A DNA stretch of 64,000 bases from NCBI GenBank assembly GCA_050008495.1, contig JBEKMN010000002.1, positions 62,001 through 126,000 on the forward strand, in the 5' to 3' direction. Below the pieces are notes generated by a model, which saw only the letters and a program-made list of their open reading frames with translations, had not been told where the DNA came from and did no database searches. This document shows, in pieces, positions 8,895 through 16,027 of this stretch. Position 1 is the stretch's first letter, and every line of letters begins with the position of its first letter. Made by a program: the position numbers and the translations under genes. This DNA is from CAVROP01 sp050008495 (GTDB taxonomy: Bacteria; Acidobacteriota; Terriglobia; UBA7540).

Positions 8895-9797
8895 TCATCC
8901 CCTAAGAAACTTTCCTTCCTGAAGTTCCTGGAAAGCCTGCCGGAGCTGTTCCTGCGTATTCATCACGATGGGTCCATACCAGGCCACAGGCTCCTGGAGC
9001 GGCTGGCCCGAAATCAGCAAGAACCTGATTCCGTCATCGCCGGCCTGAACGACCACTTCATCCCCGCGATCAAAAAGAATCAGTGCACGGTTCTCGGCAT
9101 CGGCAGGAGGAGTTGTGTCCAACCATCCTACCGACTCAGTGGGAACTGCCAACGGGCCCGAAGCGTTGCAAAACTTTCCGGCGCCCCCGAAGACGTAGGC
9201 GAAGGCGTGGCGGGTGGTTTCGACGGGGAGCACCTTCCTGCGGCCGGGAGGGAGCGAGACGTCGAGGTAGGTGGGGTCAGCCGCAATGCCGTCCACGGGA
9301 CCCTTCTTGCCCCAGAAGCTTCCGCAGACGATGCGGACTTCCGTGCCGTCATCATCTTTGACCTCCGGGATGTCGCCCGACTTCACCTCCTGGTAGCGAG
9401 GCGGAGTCATCTTGAGCGAGGAGGGAAGATTCGCCCACAACTGGAAGCCGTGCATGCGGCCGGCGTGATCGCCCTTGGGCATTTCCTGGTGGATGATGCC
9501 GCTGCCTGCCGTCATCCATTGCACGTCGCCGGAGCCGATGACTCCGGCGTTTCCCATGCTGTCGCCATGCTCGACCGTTCCGGCCAGGACATAAGTGACG
9601 GTTTCGATGCCACGGTGGGGATGCCACGGGAAGCCGGCCAGATAATCATCGGGAACGTCATTCCGAAAGTCGTCGAGGAGAAGAAAAGGATCAAAGTCGG
9701 ACGTAGTGCCGAAGCCGAACGCGCGGCGCAGGTGCACACCCGCGCCTTCCAATGTCGGCTTCGATAACACCACTCGTTTAATGGGACGGAGAGACAT
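8895..9797 (-). CDS. pirin family protein
   Basis: 300-residue bicupin of the pirin family. The N-terminal cupin carries the metal site FPWHPHRGIETVTYVL with H59 and H61, and GIIHQEMP with H103 and E105, matching the four iron ligands of pirin. The C-terminal half has the usual less conserved cupin and a tail rich in Gln and Glu. Bacterial pirins include quercetin 2,3-dioxygenases and redox-sensing interactors; the exact role cannot be fixed. It stands alone, divergent from the PadR gene, so it might be under the control of that regulator or just adjacent. Confidence 0.9.
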   Translation of the reverse strand: MSLRPIKRVVLSKPTLEGAGVHLRRAFGFGTTSDFDPFLLLDDFRNDVPDDYLAGFPWHPHRGIETVTYVLAGTVEHGDSMGNAGVIGSGDVQWMTAGSGIIHQEMPKGDHAGRMHGFQLWANLPSSLKMTPPRYQEVKSGDIPEVKDDDGTEVRIVCGSFWGKKGPVDGIAADPTYLDVSLPPGRRKVLPVETTRHAFAYVFGGAGKFCNASGPLAVPTESVGWLDTTPPADAENRALILFDRGDEVVVQAGDDGIRFLLISGQPLQEPVAWYGPIVMNTQEQLRQAFQELQEGKFLRG

Positions 9798-9981
9798 GGA
9801 TCGTTCCTTTCTGCGTCAATGAAGACGCGCGCTGGATGCGCCCGCGCGCGCGTCACTCAATCGTTGCGTAAACCTGGGAAGCTCACCCCGAAGTCTCAGC
9901 ATAACCGTTCTCAGACTGAACTGCAATTCCGATTCAAACGGGCTCCGTGCCGATCGGAAGTATGGCGCCCCCGCTTTTCCA

Positions 9982-10026
9982 TTGACAACCCATAGCTGGC
10001 GTTCTAGTATATGGCAATGCCATATA
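9982..10026 (+). promoter_or_regulatory. padR promoter with overlapping palindromic operator
   Basis: TTGACA at 9982-9987, 17-base spacer, TAGTAT at 10005-10010. A perfect 9+9 inverted repeat TATATGGCAATGCCATATA spans 10008-10026, covering the -10 edge, the predicted start point and the ATG at 10017. A PadR dimer bound here would block its own promoter, as is known for LmrR-type PadR autoregulation. The predicted transcript would begin at or next to the ATG. Confidence 0.75.
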
Positions 10027-10370
10027 TTGAATCGCAATTCTCCGATCGCGAACTGAAGAAGGGCAGCGCCGAGCTGCTGATCCTCTCCCTGGTGGAAGCC
10101 CGGCCGCGGCACGGCTATGAAATCAGCAAGCTCATCGAGCAGCGCTCAGGCGGCGCCCTGAGCTTCTATGTCGCTTCGCTTTACCCGCTGCTTTACCGCT
10201 TGGAAAAGCGCGGCTGGCTGCAGGGACGATGGGTGGAGAAGGAGGGCCAGCGTCGGAGACGCTATTACCGTCTTACCCGCCAAGGGCGAAAGGTCCTCGC
10301 CTCGCAGCGGCGTGGCTGGCGGGTGTTTGTCGATGCGATCAAGCGCATCACGGAAGTTGAACACGCGTGA
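10017..10370 (+). CDS. PadR family transcriptional regulator
   Basis: 117-residue winged-helix regulator with no C-terminal extension. The PadR pattern is clear: SAELLILSLVEARPRHGYEI, then GALSFYVASLYPLLYRLEKRGWL and the wing RRRYYRLTRQGRKVL. ATG 10017 was chosen over ATG 10011 because the -10 box ends at 10010, leaving 10017 as the likely first transcribed codon. In acidobacteria PadR genes usually sit next to ADOP permease genes; here the ADOP gene is 740 bases downstream with a small exported protein between, so control of that permease is likely. Confidence 0.9.
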   Translation: MPYIESQFSDRELKKGSAELLILSLVEARPRHGYEISKLIEQRSGGALSFYVASLYPLLYRLEKRGWLQGRWVEKEGQRRRRYYRLTRQGRKVLASQRRGWRVFVDAIKRITEVEHA

Positions 10371-10458
10371 GGAAAGAGTGAAGCCCGCCGCCGGCGCTCT
10401 CATCAGCGGGAGCAGATGGGCAGGGGGGGCAGCTTCGCGGCATCGCCAATGGCCGGGG

Positions 10459-10490
10459 TTTGAAATCTGTGATCTGAAATTCGTGATTTG
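10459..10490. repeat. short GAAATCTGTGATCTGAAATTC tandem patch
   Basis: Low-complexity tandem of about 10-base units (TGAAATCTG, TGATCTGAAATT). Related patches occur at 13925-13963, 14461-14500 and, in frame, at 31046-31077. Confidence 0.6.
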
Positions 10491-10554
10491 ACTCGTAACT
10501 GGTGCTATAAAGGACTTCTTTGAGTTGATATCAATCCTCCAAAGGAGTGCACCA

Positions 10555-10950
10555 ATGAGACGTAGATGGACCCTGATCGGCGTTTTGCTGCTGGTGGCGG
10601 GGGCGGCCTACATTGCTCTTGCCAATGGAAAGGGGCCCTCGTCAGGCCCTTTGACGGGGACCTGGGAGTGCGTAGCGCACAGCAGCGTCCAGGATGACGT
10701 GTCGTTTACGTTGGACCTTAAGCAGGACAGGGAGGAAGTGGCTGGGAAATTCGTTAACTCGACCGGGGAGTACCCGCTGACCTCCGCGAGCTACAAGAAG
10801 AGCGTACTCGAATTCCACGTCGAGGTTCCGGACGGCAAGTATCTAGCCACGGGAAAGTTGCTGCATGGCCAATTGAGCGGCCATTGGTCGAAGAGTCAGG
10901 AAGCCGAAGGTGGGTGGGAATGCCAGAAATCGGTCGTTAAGAACAAGTAA
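10555..10950 (+). CDS. small exported hypothetical protein
   Basis: 131 residues, starting at ATG 10555 behind an AAAGGAG site (10541-10547). A positively charged start and a hydrophobic segment (residues 7-22) form a signal peptide or single anchor. The mature part, about 105 residues, looks like a small beta barrel with the opening GPLTGTWECVA and later GQLSGHWS, a pattern seen in acidobacterial extracytoplasmic proteins of the lipocalin-like type. Two Cys residues could form a disulfide. Function is unknown; its place between padR and the ADOP permease suggests it may be part of that unit. Confidence 0.75.
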   Translation: MRRRWTLIGVLLLVAGAAYIALANGKGPSSGPLTGTWECVAHSSVQDDVSFTLDLKQDREEVAGKFVNSTGEYPLTSASYKKSVLEFHVEVPDGKYLATGKLLHGQLSGHWSKSQEAEGGWECQKSVVKNK

Positions 10951-11108
10951 TCGGCGCGGGCTGCCTCCGGCGGCTCGTATCGCCGACTGGCGCTGATGGT
11001 CTCGCGGAGTGGGGATTCGCCTCGAGCGAAGGTCCGCGCCCGGGAGTTAGATAGCGTCGCTACTGCCTTTCGAGGGCAGGATGTGCCCAGCGACGACAGG
11101 GGCAGCCT

Positions 11109-13889
11109 ATGCAGAAGTGGAATCAAGAAATACGGAAACGACTGGCAAGCTTAAATCTCTCTCCGGCGCGCGAGGCGGAGATTGTCGAGGAAGTGGCTCA
11201 GCACCTCGAGGATCGTTATCAGGAACTGGTGGCTGGCGGGACGGCGGCCGAGGAGGCCCGTCGCCTGGCAGTGGAAGAGTTGAGCGACGCGGACTTACTG
11301 GCAAGGGGCTTGCGGCGGGTCGAGCAGGAAATGACCCAGGAGCCCGTCGTGCCGGGCGGGGGAGGGAGTGGAAATTCTTTCGCCAGTGTCTGGCAGGATT
11401 TGCGATACGGCTTGCGGATGCTGCGCAAGAACCTGGGTTACACCGCGGTAGCGGTGATCTCACTCGGCCTGGGGATTGGCGTCAACACCACCATCTTCAG
11501 TTTCGTCAATGCTCTGTTGTTCCGGCCGCCTGCGGTTCGGGGCGCAGGTGAATTATTGGAAGTTTGGAACCAGAATGTTCAGGCCCAGGGCATCGAGAGT
11601 TACACACCGCTGACCTATCCTGATTACCTTTATTACCGAGACCGCAATCACGCGTTTTCCGGCCTGCTGGCGTTCGACGGGGACCCTCGCATCGTGAGTT
11701 GGATCAGGGCGGGACAGGGTGAACGGGCGCAAGGCGCGCTGGTGTCCGGCAATTTCTTCTCGGTCCTGGGAGTTAGGCCTGTTTTGGGGAGAGCGTTTCT
11801 TGCCGAGGAAGACCAGGCTCCCGGCGCACACCCCGTGATTGTCCTCAGTCATGCATTCTGGGCAGAGCGCTTGGGCTCCGATCCGCTGGTGCTGGGAAGA
11901 ACATTCAATTTTAACGGAACGAACTTCACGGCTGTGGGCGTTGCGCCGGCCGGGTTCACAGGGGTTCTCGTGGGGCTTCAGCCGGATTTCTGGACGCCCC
12001 TGGCGATGACCCTCGCATTTACACACGATCCGATTTACCTTACCAGCCGCCAATGCTTCTGGTTGTTCGGCGTGGGCCGGTTAAACTCGGGAGTAAGGCC
12101 GCTCGAAGCGCAGGCGGACTTGAGGGTCTTGTCGCGTCAGCTCCAGCAGTCTTATCCCGAGAGCAACAAACTGCTGGATGCAGTGATCTTTCCTACGACT
12201 CTGGTTCCCGCTCCATTCCGCGGTTACGTTATCGCCTTTACGGGACTCCTGATGGTGGTGGTCAGCCTGGTGCTTCTGATCGCCTGCGCAAACGCCGCCA
12301 ACCTTCTCCTTGCGCAGGCGACCGGGCGTCACCGTGAGATGGAGATCCGAGCCGCGCTGGGCGCCGGACGTGGCCGCCTGGTCCGCCAGATGCTGATTGA
12401 AAGCACACTCGTTGCCCTGCTGGGTGGTTGCGTGGCCTTTCTCCTGGCCAGTTGGCTCGCTCCCGCGCTACTGGCCCTCAAACCGCCTAGTCTGCCAATC
12501 AAAATGGATGTTCCGTTAGACTGGCGAGTTCTTGTTTTCACACTCGGGGTTTCGTTCGCTACTGGAATCGTTTTTGGAATTGCACCCGCCTTGAGGGGCG
12601 CAAGGGCAGGCTTGGCGCCGGCGCTGAAGGGCGATGCGTGGGGCAGCGTCGCCCCGCGATTTTGGGGTTTGCGGCTATTCCGTCGGCGTGAGAATAAACT
12701 GCGGACCGCAAAGACGGGGGGCCGCGCGTTTAAGTTACGGGACATCCTCGTGGTGGCGCAGATCTCCGTATGTTCTCTGCTGTTGATCAGCGCCGGGCTA
12801 TGCGTAAGGAGCTTGATGAATGCGCAGTCAATAGATCCCGGCTTCGATACACAGCACGAGATGTTGGCGGTGCTTGATCCGTCCGGCTTGGGTTATTCCG
12901 AGGCGAAGGGCAGGGCGTTCTACAATCAACTGCTCGGGCGCGTCCGCGCTTTGCCCGGGGTCTCGTCGGCGAGCCTGGCGGGTTACCTGCCCTTGACGAC
13001 CGAACGAACGACGCAGGAAGTGGTCCCGGAGGACCATCCTGTGCCGCCCGGACAGGGCCCCGGGATCGATACCACGGAGGTGGGGCTGGATTATTTCCGA
13101 ACCATGGGCATTCCCCTCGTGCGCGGCCGCGAATTCACGGCACAAGACGGCGCGGGCGCGCCGGGGGTTGCCATCATCAATGAGGCTCTGGCGAAGCGTT
13201 TTTGGCCGGGCCGGGATCCCATCGGGCGCCGCGTCGTCGCTTCCGGGAGCCACCTGGAAATCGTCGGAGTCGTGCGCACCGGCAAGTATCGGACCCTGAG
13301 CGAACCTCCGCTTCCGTTCCTGTATCGGTCGATCCTTCAGGAATACCGCCCTCGCTGCACGCTGGTGGTCCGTTCGGCGGGCGACCCGCGCAGCCTGCTG
13401 CCGGAGGTGCGGCGCGAGATTCAGAGCGTGGATGCAAACGTGGTGGCCCAGGACCTCGAAACCATGAGGGAGTACATGGCGCTTCCGTTGTTTCCCGCGC
13501 ACACGGCCGGGCTGTTGTTGGGTGCGCTTGGCGTGCTGGCCTTGGCGTTGGCCGTGGGGGGACTCTACGGCGTTATGTGTTACGCGGTATCGCAGCGGAC
13601 TCACGAGATCGGAGTGCGCGTGGCCCTTGGCGCCGAACGGCGCGACGTACTGAAGCTCGTGGTCGGACAAGGCATGCTGCTGACACTCATTGGCATTGCG
13701 ATTGGGGTTGGTGGCGCCTTTGCCGCCACTCGGGCGCTTGCCAGTCTGCTGTACGGAATCAGTTCCACCGATCCGGCTACATTCCTCGTGGTTCCATTCG
13801 TCCTCGCGGGCGTGGCCTTCGCCGCGAGTTATATTCCCGCCCGGCGAGCGACGAAAGTAGATCCTCTGGTGGCGCTAAGATATGAATGA
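11109..13889 (+). CDS. ADOP-type MacB/FtsX-like ABC permease
   Basis: 926-residue acidobacterial duplicated orphan permease. Residues 1-80 are the soluble helical N-terminus typical of this family; a first transmembrane helix follows around residue 110 (LGYTAVAVISLGLGIGVNTTIF), a MacB-like periplasmic core (FSVLGVRPVLGRAF), an FtsX three-helix block (~380-500), a second periplasmic core and a second FtsX block to the C-terminus, ending in the ARRATKVDPLVALRYE signature. No ATPase gene is adjacent, hence orphan. Such permeases are inferred to export peptides or lipids. Unusually, a ~83-base repeat (about 12650-12732) is inserted in frame between the two halves. The ribosome site is weak. Confidence 0.92.
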   Translation: MQKWNQEIRKRLASLNLSPAREAEIVEEVAQHLEDRYQELVAGGTAAEEARRLAVEELSDADLLARGLRRVEQEMTQEPVVPGGGGSGNSFASVWQDLRYGLRMLRKNLGYTAVAVISLGLGIGVNTTIFSFVNALLFRPPAVRGAGELLEVWNQNVQAQGIESYTPLTYPDYLYYRDRNHAFSGLLAFDGDPRIVSWIRAGQGERAQGALVSGNFFSVLGVRPVLGRAFLAEEDQAPGAHPVIVLSHAFWAERLGSDPLVLGRTFNFNGTNFTAVGVAPAGFTGVLVGLQPDFWTPLAMTLAFTHDPIYLTSRQCFWLFGVGRLNSGVRPLEAQADLRVLSRQLQQSYPESNKLLDAVIFPTTLVPAPFRGYVIAFTGLLMVVVSLVLLIACANAANLLLAQATGRHREMEIRAALGAGRGRLVRQMLIESTLVALLGGCVAFLLASWLAPALLALKPPSLPIKMDVPLDWRVLVFTLGVSFATGIVFGIAPALRGARAGLAPALKGDAWGSVAPRFWGLRLFRRRENKLRTAKTGGRAFKLRDILVVAQISVCSLLLISAGLCVRSLMNAQSIDPGFDTQHEMLAVLDPSGLGYSEAKGRAFYNQLLGRVRALPGVSSASLAGYLPLTTERTTQEVVPEDHPVPPGQGPGIDTTEVGLDYFRTMGIPLVRGREFTAQDGAGAPGVAIINEALAKRFWPGRDPIGRRVVASGSHLEIVGVVRTGKYRTLSEPPLPFLYRSILQEYRPRCTLVVRSAGDPRSLLPEVRREIQSVDANVVAQDLETMREYMALPLFPAHTAGLLLGALGVLALALAVGGLYGVMCYAVSQRTHEIGVRVALGAERRDVLKLVVGQGMLLTLIGIAIGVGGAFAATRALASLLYGISSTDPATFLVVPFVLAGVAFAASYIPARRATKVDPLVALRYE
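12650..12732. repeat. repeat embedded in frame in the ADOP gene
   Basis: The segment encoding APRFWGLRLFRRRENKLRTA matches, base by base over about 83 bases with no length change, the intergenic repeat at 15342-15424 whose conceptual translation reads APRFWGPRFFRGATDKPRTP. Shared blocks include TTTTGGGGT, TTCCGT and GCGGACC. It lies where ADOP proteins normally have a short linker before the RDxLVVAQ helix. Confidence 0.75.
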
Positions 13890-13924
13890 AGCTGTCAGCC
13901 TTCAGCTCGCACTTTGCCGGGCGC

Positions 13925-13963
13925 GATCTGGAATCTGCAATCTGAAATCTTCAATCTGAAATC
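13925..13963. repeat. tandem AATCTGCAATCTGAAATC patch, left of padR2
   Basis: Four imperfect ~10-base units of the AATCTGAAAT type. A matching patch lies on the other side of the frameshifted padR gene at 14461-14500, so that gene is bracketed by direct repeats. Confidence 0.75.
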
Positions 13964-14017
13964 CGCGCTTGCCGTAAGAGAGTGCTGGCCGCCGGACGAA
14001 CAGATTGATTTTTGGGG

Positions 14018-14064
14018 TTGACAGCCTACCCAAGCTCGCTATACTTGGGTTATATGTCTACCCA
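14018..14064 (+). promoter_or_regulatory. second padR promoter with TGGGT/ACCCA operator-like repeats
   Basis: TTGACA at 14018-14023, 16-base spacer, TATACT at 14040-14045, then only 8 bases to the ATG at 14054. Three alternating half sites are visible: TACCCAAG (14026-14033), TTGGGT (14045-14050) and ACCCAA (14060-14065), which form two overlapping inverted repeats covering the promoter and start codon. Confidence 0.7.
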
Positions 14065-14409
14065 AAAGCGAAAAGAGCGGCTGGAACTCTTACAAGGCAC
14101 GCTGGATCTGCTGATCCTGCGCACTCTCATTTTCGGCCCCAACACGGCCAGGGCATCGCACACGCCATCCACCAGACAACCGAGGACGAATTGCTGGTCG
14201 AGCACGGAGCCCTTTATCCCGCGCTCCAGCGCCTGGAAGACCGGGGTCAGATCTCGGCCGAGTGGGGGACCTCCACGAACAACCGCAAGGCTCGCTTCTA
14301 TACGCTGACCCCGGCGGGCCGCAAACAGCTCGTCAGAGAGACCACCAAGTGGCGCCGGTTAGCGGCAGCCATCGGGCGGGTTTTGGGACCCGAAGCCAGC
14401 GGGGGCTAG
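14054..14409 (+). pseudogene. PadR family regulator, frameshifted
   Basis: The start frame gives MSTQKRKERLELLQGTLDLL through LIFGPN, a typical acidobacterial PadR N-terminus. The matching continuation (HGQGIAHAIHQTT, then HGALYPALQRLEDRG and the wing ARFYTLTPAGRKQL) is in another frame. Restoring one C at about 14143, so that AACACGG becomes AACCACGG, joins the two into one ~119-residue PadR. The disruption is therefore a single-base deletion, either a real mutation or an assembly error. It follows the ADOP gene by 165 bases and would be a second regulator of that locus or the regulator of a lost permease. Confidence 0.85.
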
Positions 14410-14460
14410 CCCACCGATCCTCCGGCATTCGCTGCAGTCATAATCCTGCTGTTGATATCG

Positions 14461-14500
14461 GGATTCTGAAATCTGAAATCTGGAATCTGCAATCCGCAAC
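14461..14500. repeat. tandem CTGAAATCTGAAATCTGGAATC patch, right of padR2
   Basis: Right-hand partner of the patch at 13925-13963, same orientation, same unit. Between it and 14800 nothing else is recognised apart from A+T-rich sequence around 14690-14770. Confidence 0.7.
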
Positions 14501-14844
14501 CTTGTGACAAAGGCCACCGAGGGTGCTGGCGTTCGCGGGAAGCGGCAGGTCGTAATTCTCCAGCCATAGCCGCGCGGCAGGATGACATTTCGCGGGTCGC
14601 ATGCGCCACCCATGGGCCGGGGCCAAAATATGCACGCTCTTGCATATATGTGTCAAAATGCTACATTCTGGGCCTGGTTTACCACTTGAATAACCCTTTC
14701 AATCCTCTGATTCCATTGCAATAAGAATTTATTTTTGCATTATTCTCAGCTTTTCCCACTCTCTCATTTTCTTTTGATAGCCTGGAAGATGGGGGATTAT
14801 CGGCAGTCGGCCTTCGGCGCCCCGTACGGGCACGCCATGGCGTG

Positions 14845-15100
14845 CCCCTACAGAGCGGAGGAGATCGCGGACGTGGGGCCGGAATACGAGCTATACCTGC
14901 ACGAGCACGTGGAGAACACGCGGTCGGCGCGCATGGCGGCGACGGCACCCTCGCAGGCCCAGTGGGCGATCATCATCCGCCAGCAGAACTCGCTCGCCCG
15001 GCAACTGGAACGCAAGATACGCTTGCTGATGGAGTTGCAGCGGGAACGGAAGAGCGAAGCGCGGGAAAGCCTGGAAGCGTCATCGCCGCCGGATGGGAGC
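14845..15100 (+). pseudogene. hypothetical coiled fragment between repeats
   Basis: A stretch of coding-like composition encodes VGPEYELYLHEHVENTRSAR and, after 18 residues, QWAIIIRQQNSLARQLERKI, ending in RLLMELQRERK. The predicted product is helical and charged, similar in style to the tail of acidobacterial hypothetical proteins, but no start with a ribosome site is visible: the open frame runs upstream into a palindrome (14815-14850) and downstream into two REP-like repeats. It is best read as a remnant. Function unknown. Confidence 0.35.
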
Positions 15101-15116
15101 GGGCCGCATCACGGGG

Positions 15117-15209
15117 GTGGCGCAGACGTGCCGTCCTTTGGCATGTCTGCGCCTGTTCGTTTCGGAGCGCCTACATCCCGACAGAATGCGTCGGGACGTA
15201 GGCGCCACC
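15117..15209. repeat. two-hairpin palindromic repeat, copy 2
   Basis: Second copy of the element at 5736-5833: identical first hairpin GGCGCAGACGTGCC / GGCATGTCTGCGCC and second hairpin with TCCCGACA / TGTCGGGA arms, differing only in spacer and loop. Confidence 0.9.
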
Positions 15210-15238
15210 CCGCGGCTTCACATTCTTCACCGACGGGG

Positions 15239-15292
15239 ATGGCGCAGACCTCGTCTTGTGAGGCCTGCGATGTCCCGAAGGGACAGGCTGGA
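15239..15292. repeat. TGGCGCAGACCTC REP, distant copy
   Basis: Hairpin GGCGCAGACCTC / GAGGCCTGCG followed by TGTCCCGAAGGGACA. This is the REP family found next to the RAYT relic at 42.6-42.8 kb; other copies are at 40744-40796, 41660-41699 (reverse) and 44898-44945. Confidence 0.75.
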
Positions 15293-15341
15293 ACGCCCAT
15301 CGCGGGCGGGACGACAGAACGGGATGAGGGTGGTAGGGCGG

Positions 15342-15424
15342 CCCCCCGGTTTTGGGGTCCGCGGTTCTTCCGTGGGGCGACAGACAAGCCGCGGACCCCG
15401 ACACCGGGGGTCCGCGCTGCCCAG
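15342..15424. repeat. CCGGTTTTGGGGTCCGCGG palindromic repeat
   Basis: Facing arms GGGGTCCGCGG (15353-15363) and CCGCGGACCCC (15391-15401), flanked by outer C- and G-rich arms. The homologous segment sits inside the ADOP gene at 12650-12732, and shorter relatives with GGACCCCGATGGGGTCC occur near 33615-33650. Confidence 0.75.
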
Positions 15425-15478
15425 CTCCGTGCGCTGCTGATCTGGATGGGTGCGGTTCTCGCCGCCGCCTTCAAAAAC

Positions 15479-15565
15479 ATTAAAAATCGCGGGAACGAAC
15501 TCAAAGATTTATTGCAAAGACAGGGGATAAGTGAAATAGCGGCCGCAAAACGAACTCATTTTCGC
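15479..15565 (+). repeat. AAAATCGCGGGAACGAACTC element, copy 1
   Basis: A+T-rich segment starting TTAAAAATCGCGGGAACGAA and ending near CGCAGAAAAAG. Related sequences lie at 45107-45200 (plus) and, on the minus strand, at 60918-60955, 61078-61111 and 61265-61370. No protein-coding signal is convincing in any of them. Confidence 0.6.
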
Positions 15566-15633
15566 GCAGAAAAAGCGGCCGTCGGCGCGGCACGAAGCGT
15601 CATTTCGAGGCGATTGCTCGTGCCCGTCGGCTG

Positions 15634-15832
15634 AGCCCCGAAGGGGCGACCTAACGCAGCCCAGGCCAACGGCCTGGGCAGACGGGCGGTTGGCCATCCC
15701 GAGCCCTGAAGGGGCGATTTACGGCACTTGACATGATCGCGCCCCTTCAGGGCTTAGAGAAGGAATTGATATTACCCTGCTCAACCACCCAGGCCGATGG
15801 CCTGGGCTGCGTTAGGTCGCCCCTTCGGGGCT
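15634..15832. repeat. 199-bp element with 45-base terminal inverted repeats
   Basis: Outer arms at 15634-15678 and 15788-15832 are complementary at 44 of 45 positions (single A/T difference in the centre of the GGCC..GGCC hairpin). Each arm contains AGCCCCGAAGGGGCG and CCCAGGCC. A second inverted pair AGCCCTGAAGGGGCG / CGCCCCTTCAGGGCT lies inside (15702-15716, 15740-15754). The whole could fold into a cruciform, or be a MITE-like element. It stands 195 bases upstream of the TonB receptor start. Confidence 0.9.
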
Positions 15833-15908
15833 GAACGGGGCAGGCGAAAGGCTGTGGCAAGTCCAAAGAACTCGAGCAACACACAATTCGGACACAGGTC
15901 GATCCGTC

Positions 15909-15937
15909 TTGCAATTGAGCACGGTTGGATATATCTT
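15909..15937 (+). promoter_or_regulatory. candidate promoter of the TonB receptor gene
   Basis: TTGCAA (15909-15914), 17-base spacer, TATCTT (15932-15937). Location 90 bases before the ATG fits, but the match is moderate. Confidence 0.35.
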
Positions 15938-16027
15938 AATCATGTTCAGGATGGCAATACCAAAATCCTGGTGTCTGTGTTAACTCGCGTCGGGTCCAGC
16001 CAGCGGTCTAACCAACGAGGAGGAAAT

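Noticed and set aside
14735..15634. 299-codon open frame as one gene
   Set aside because: It runs through at least four separate palindromic repeats; only a ~75-residue part looks like protein.
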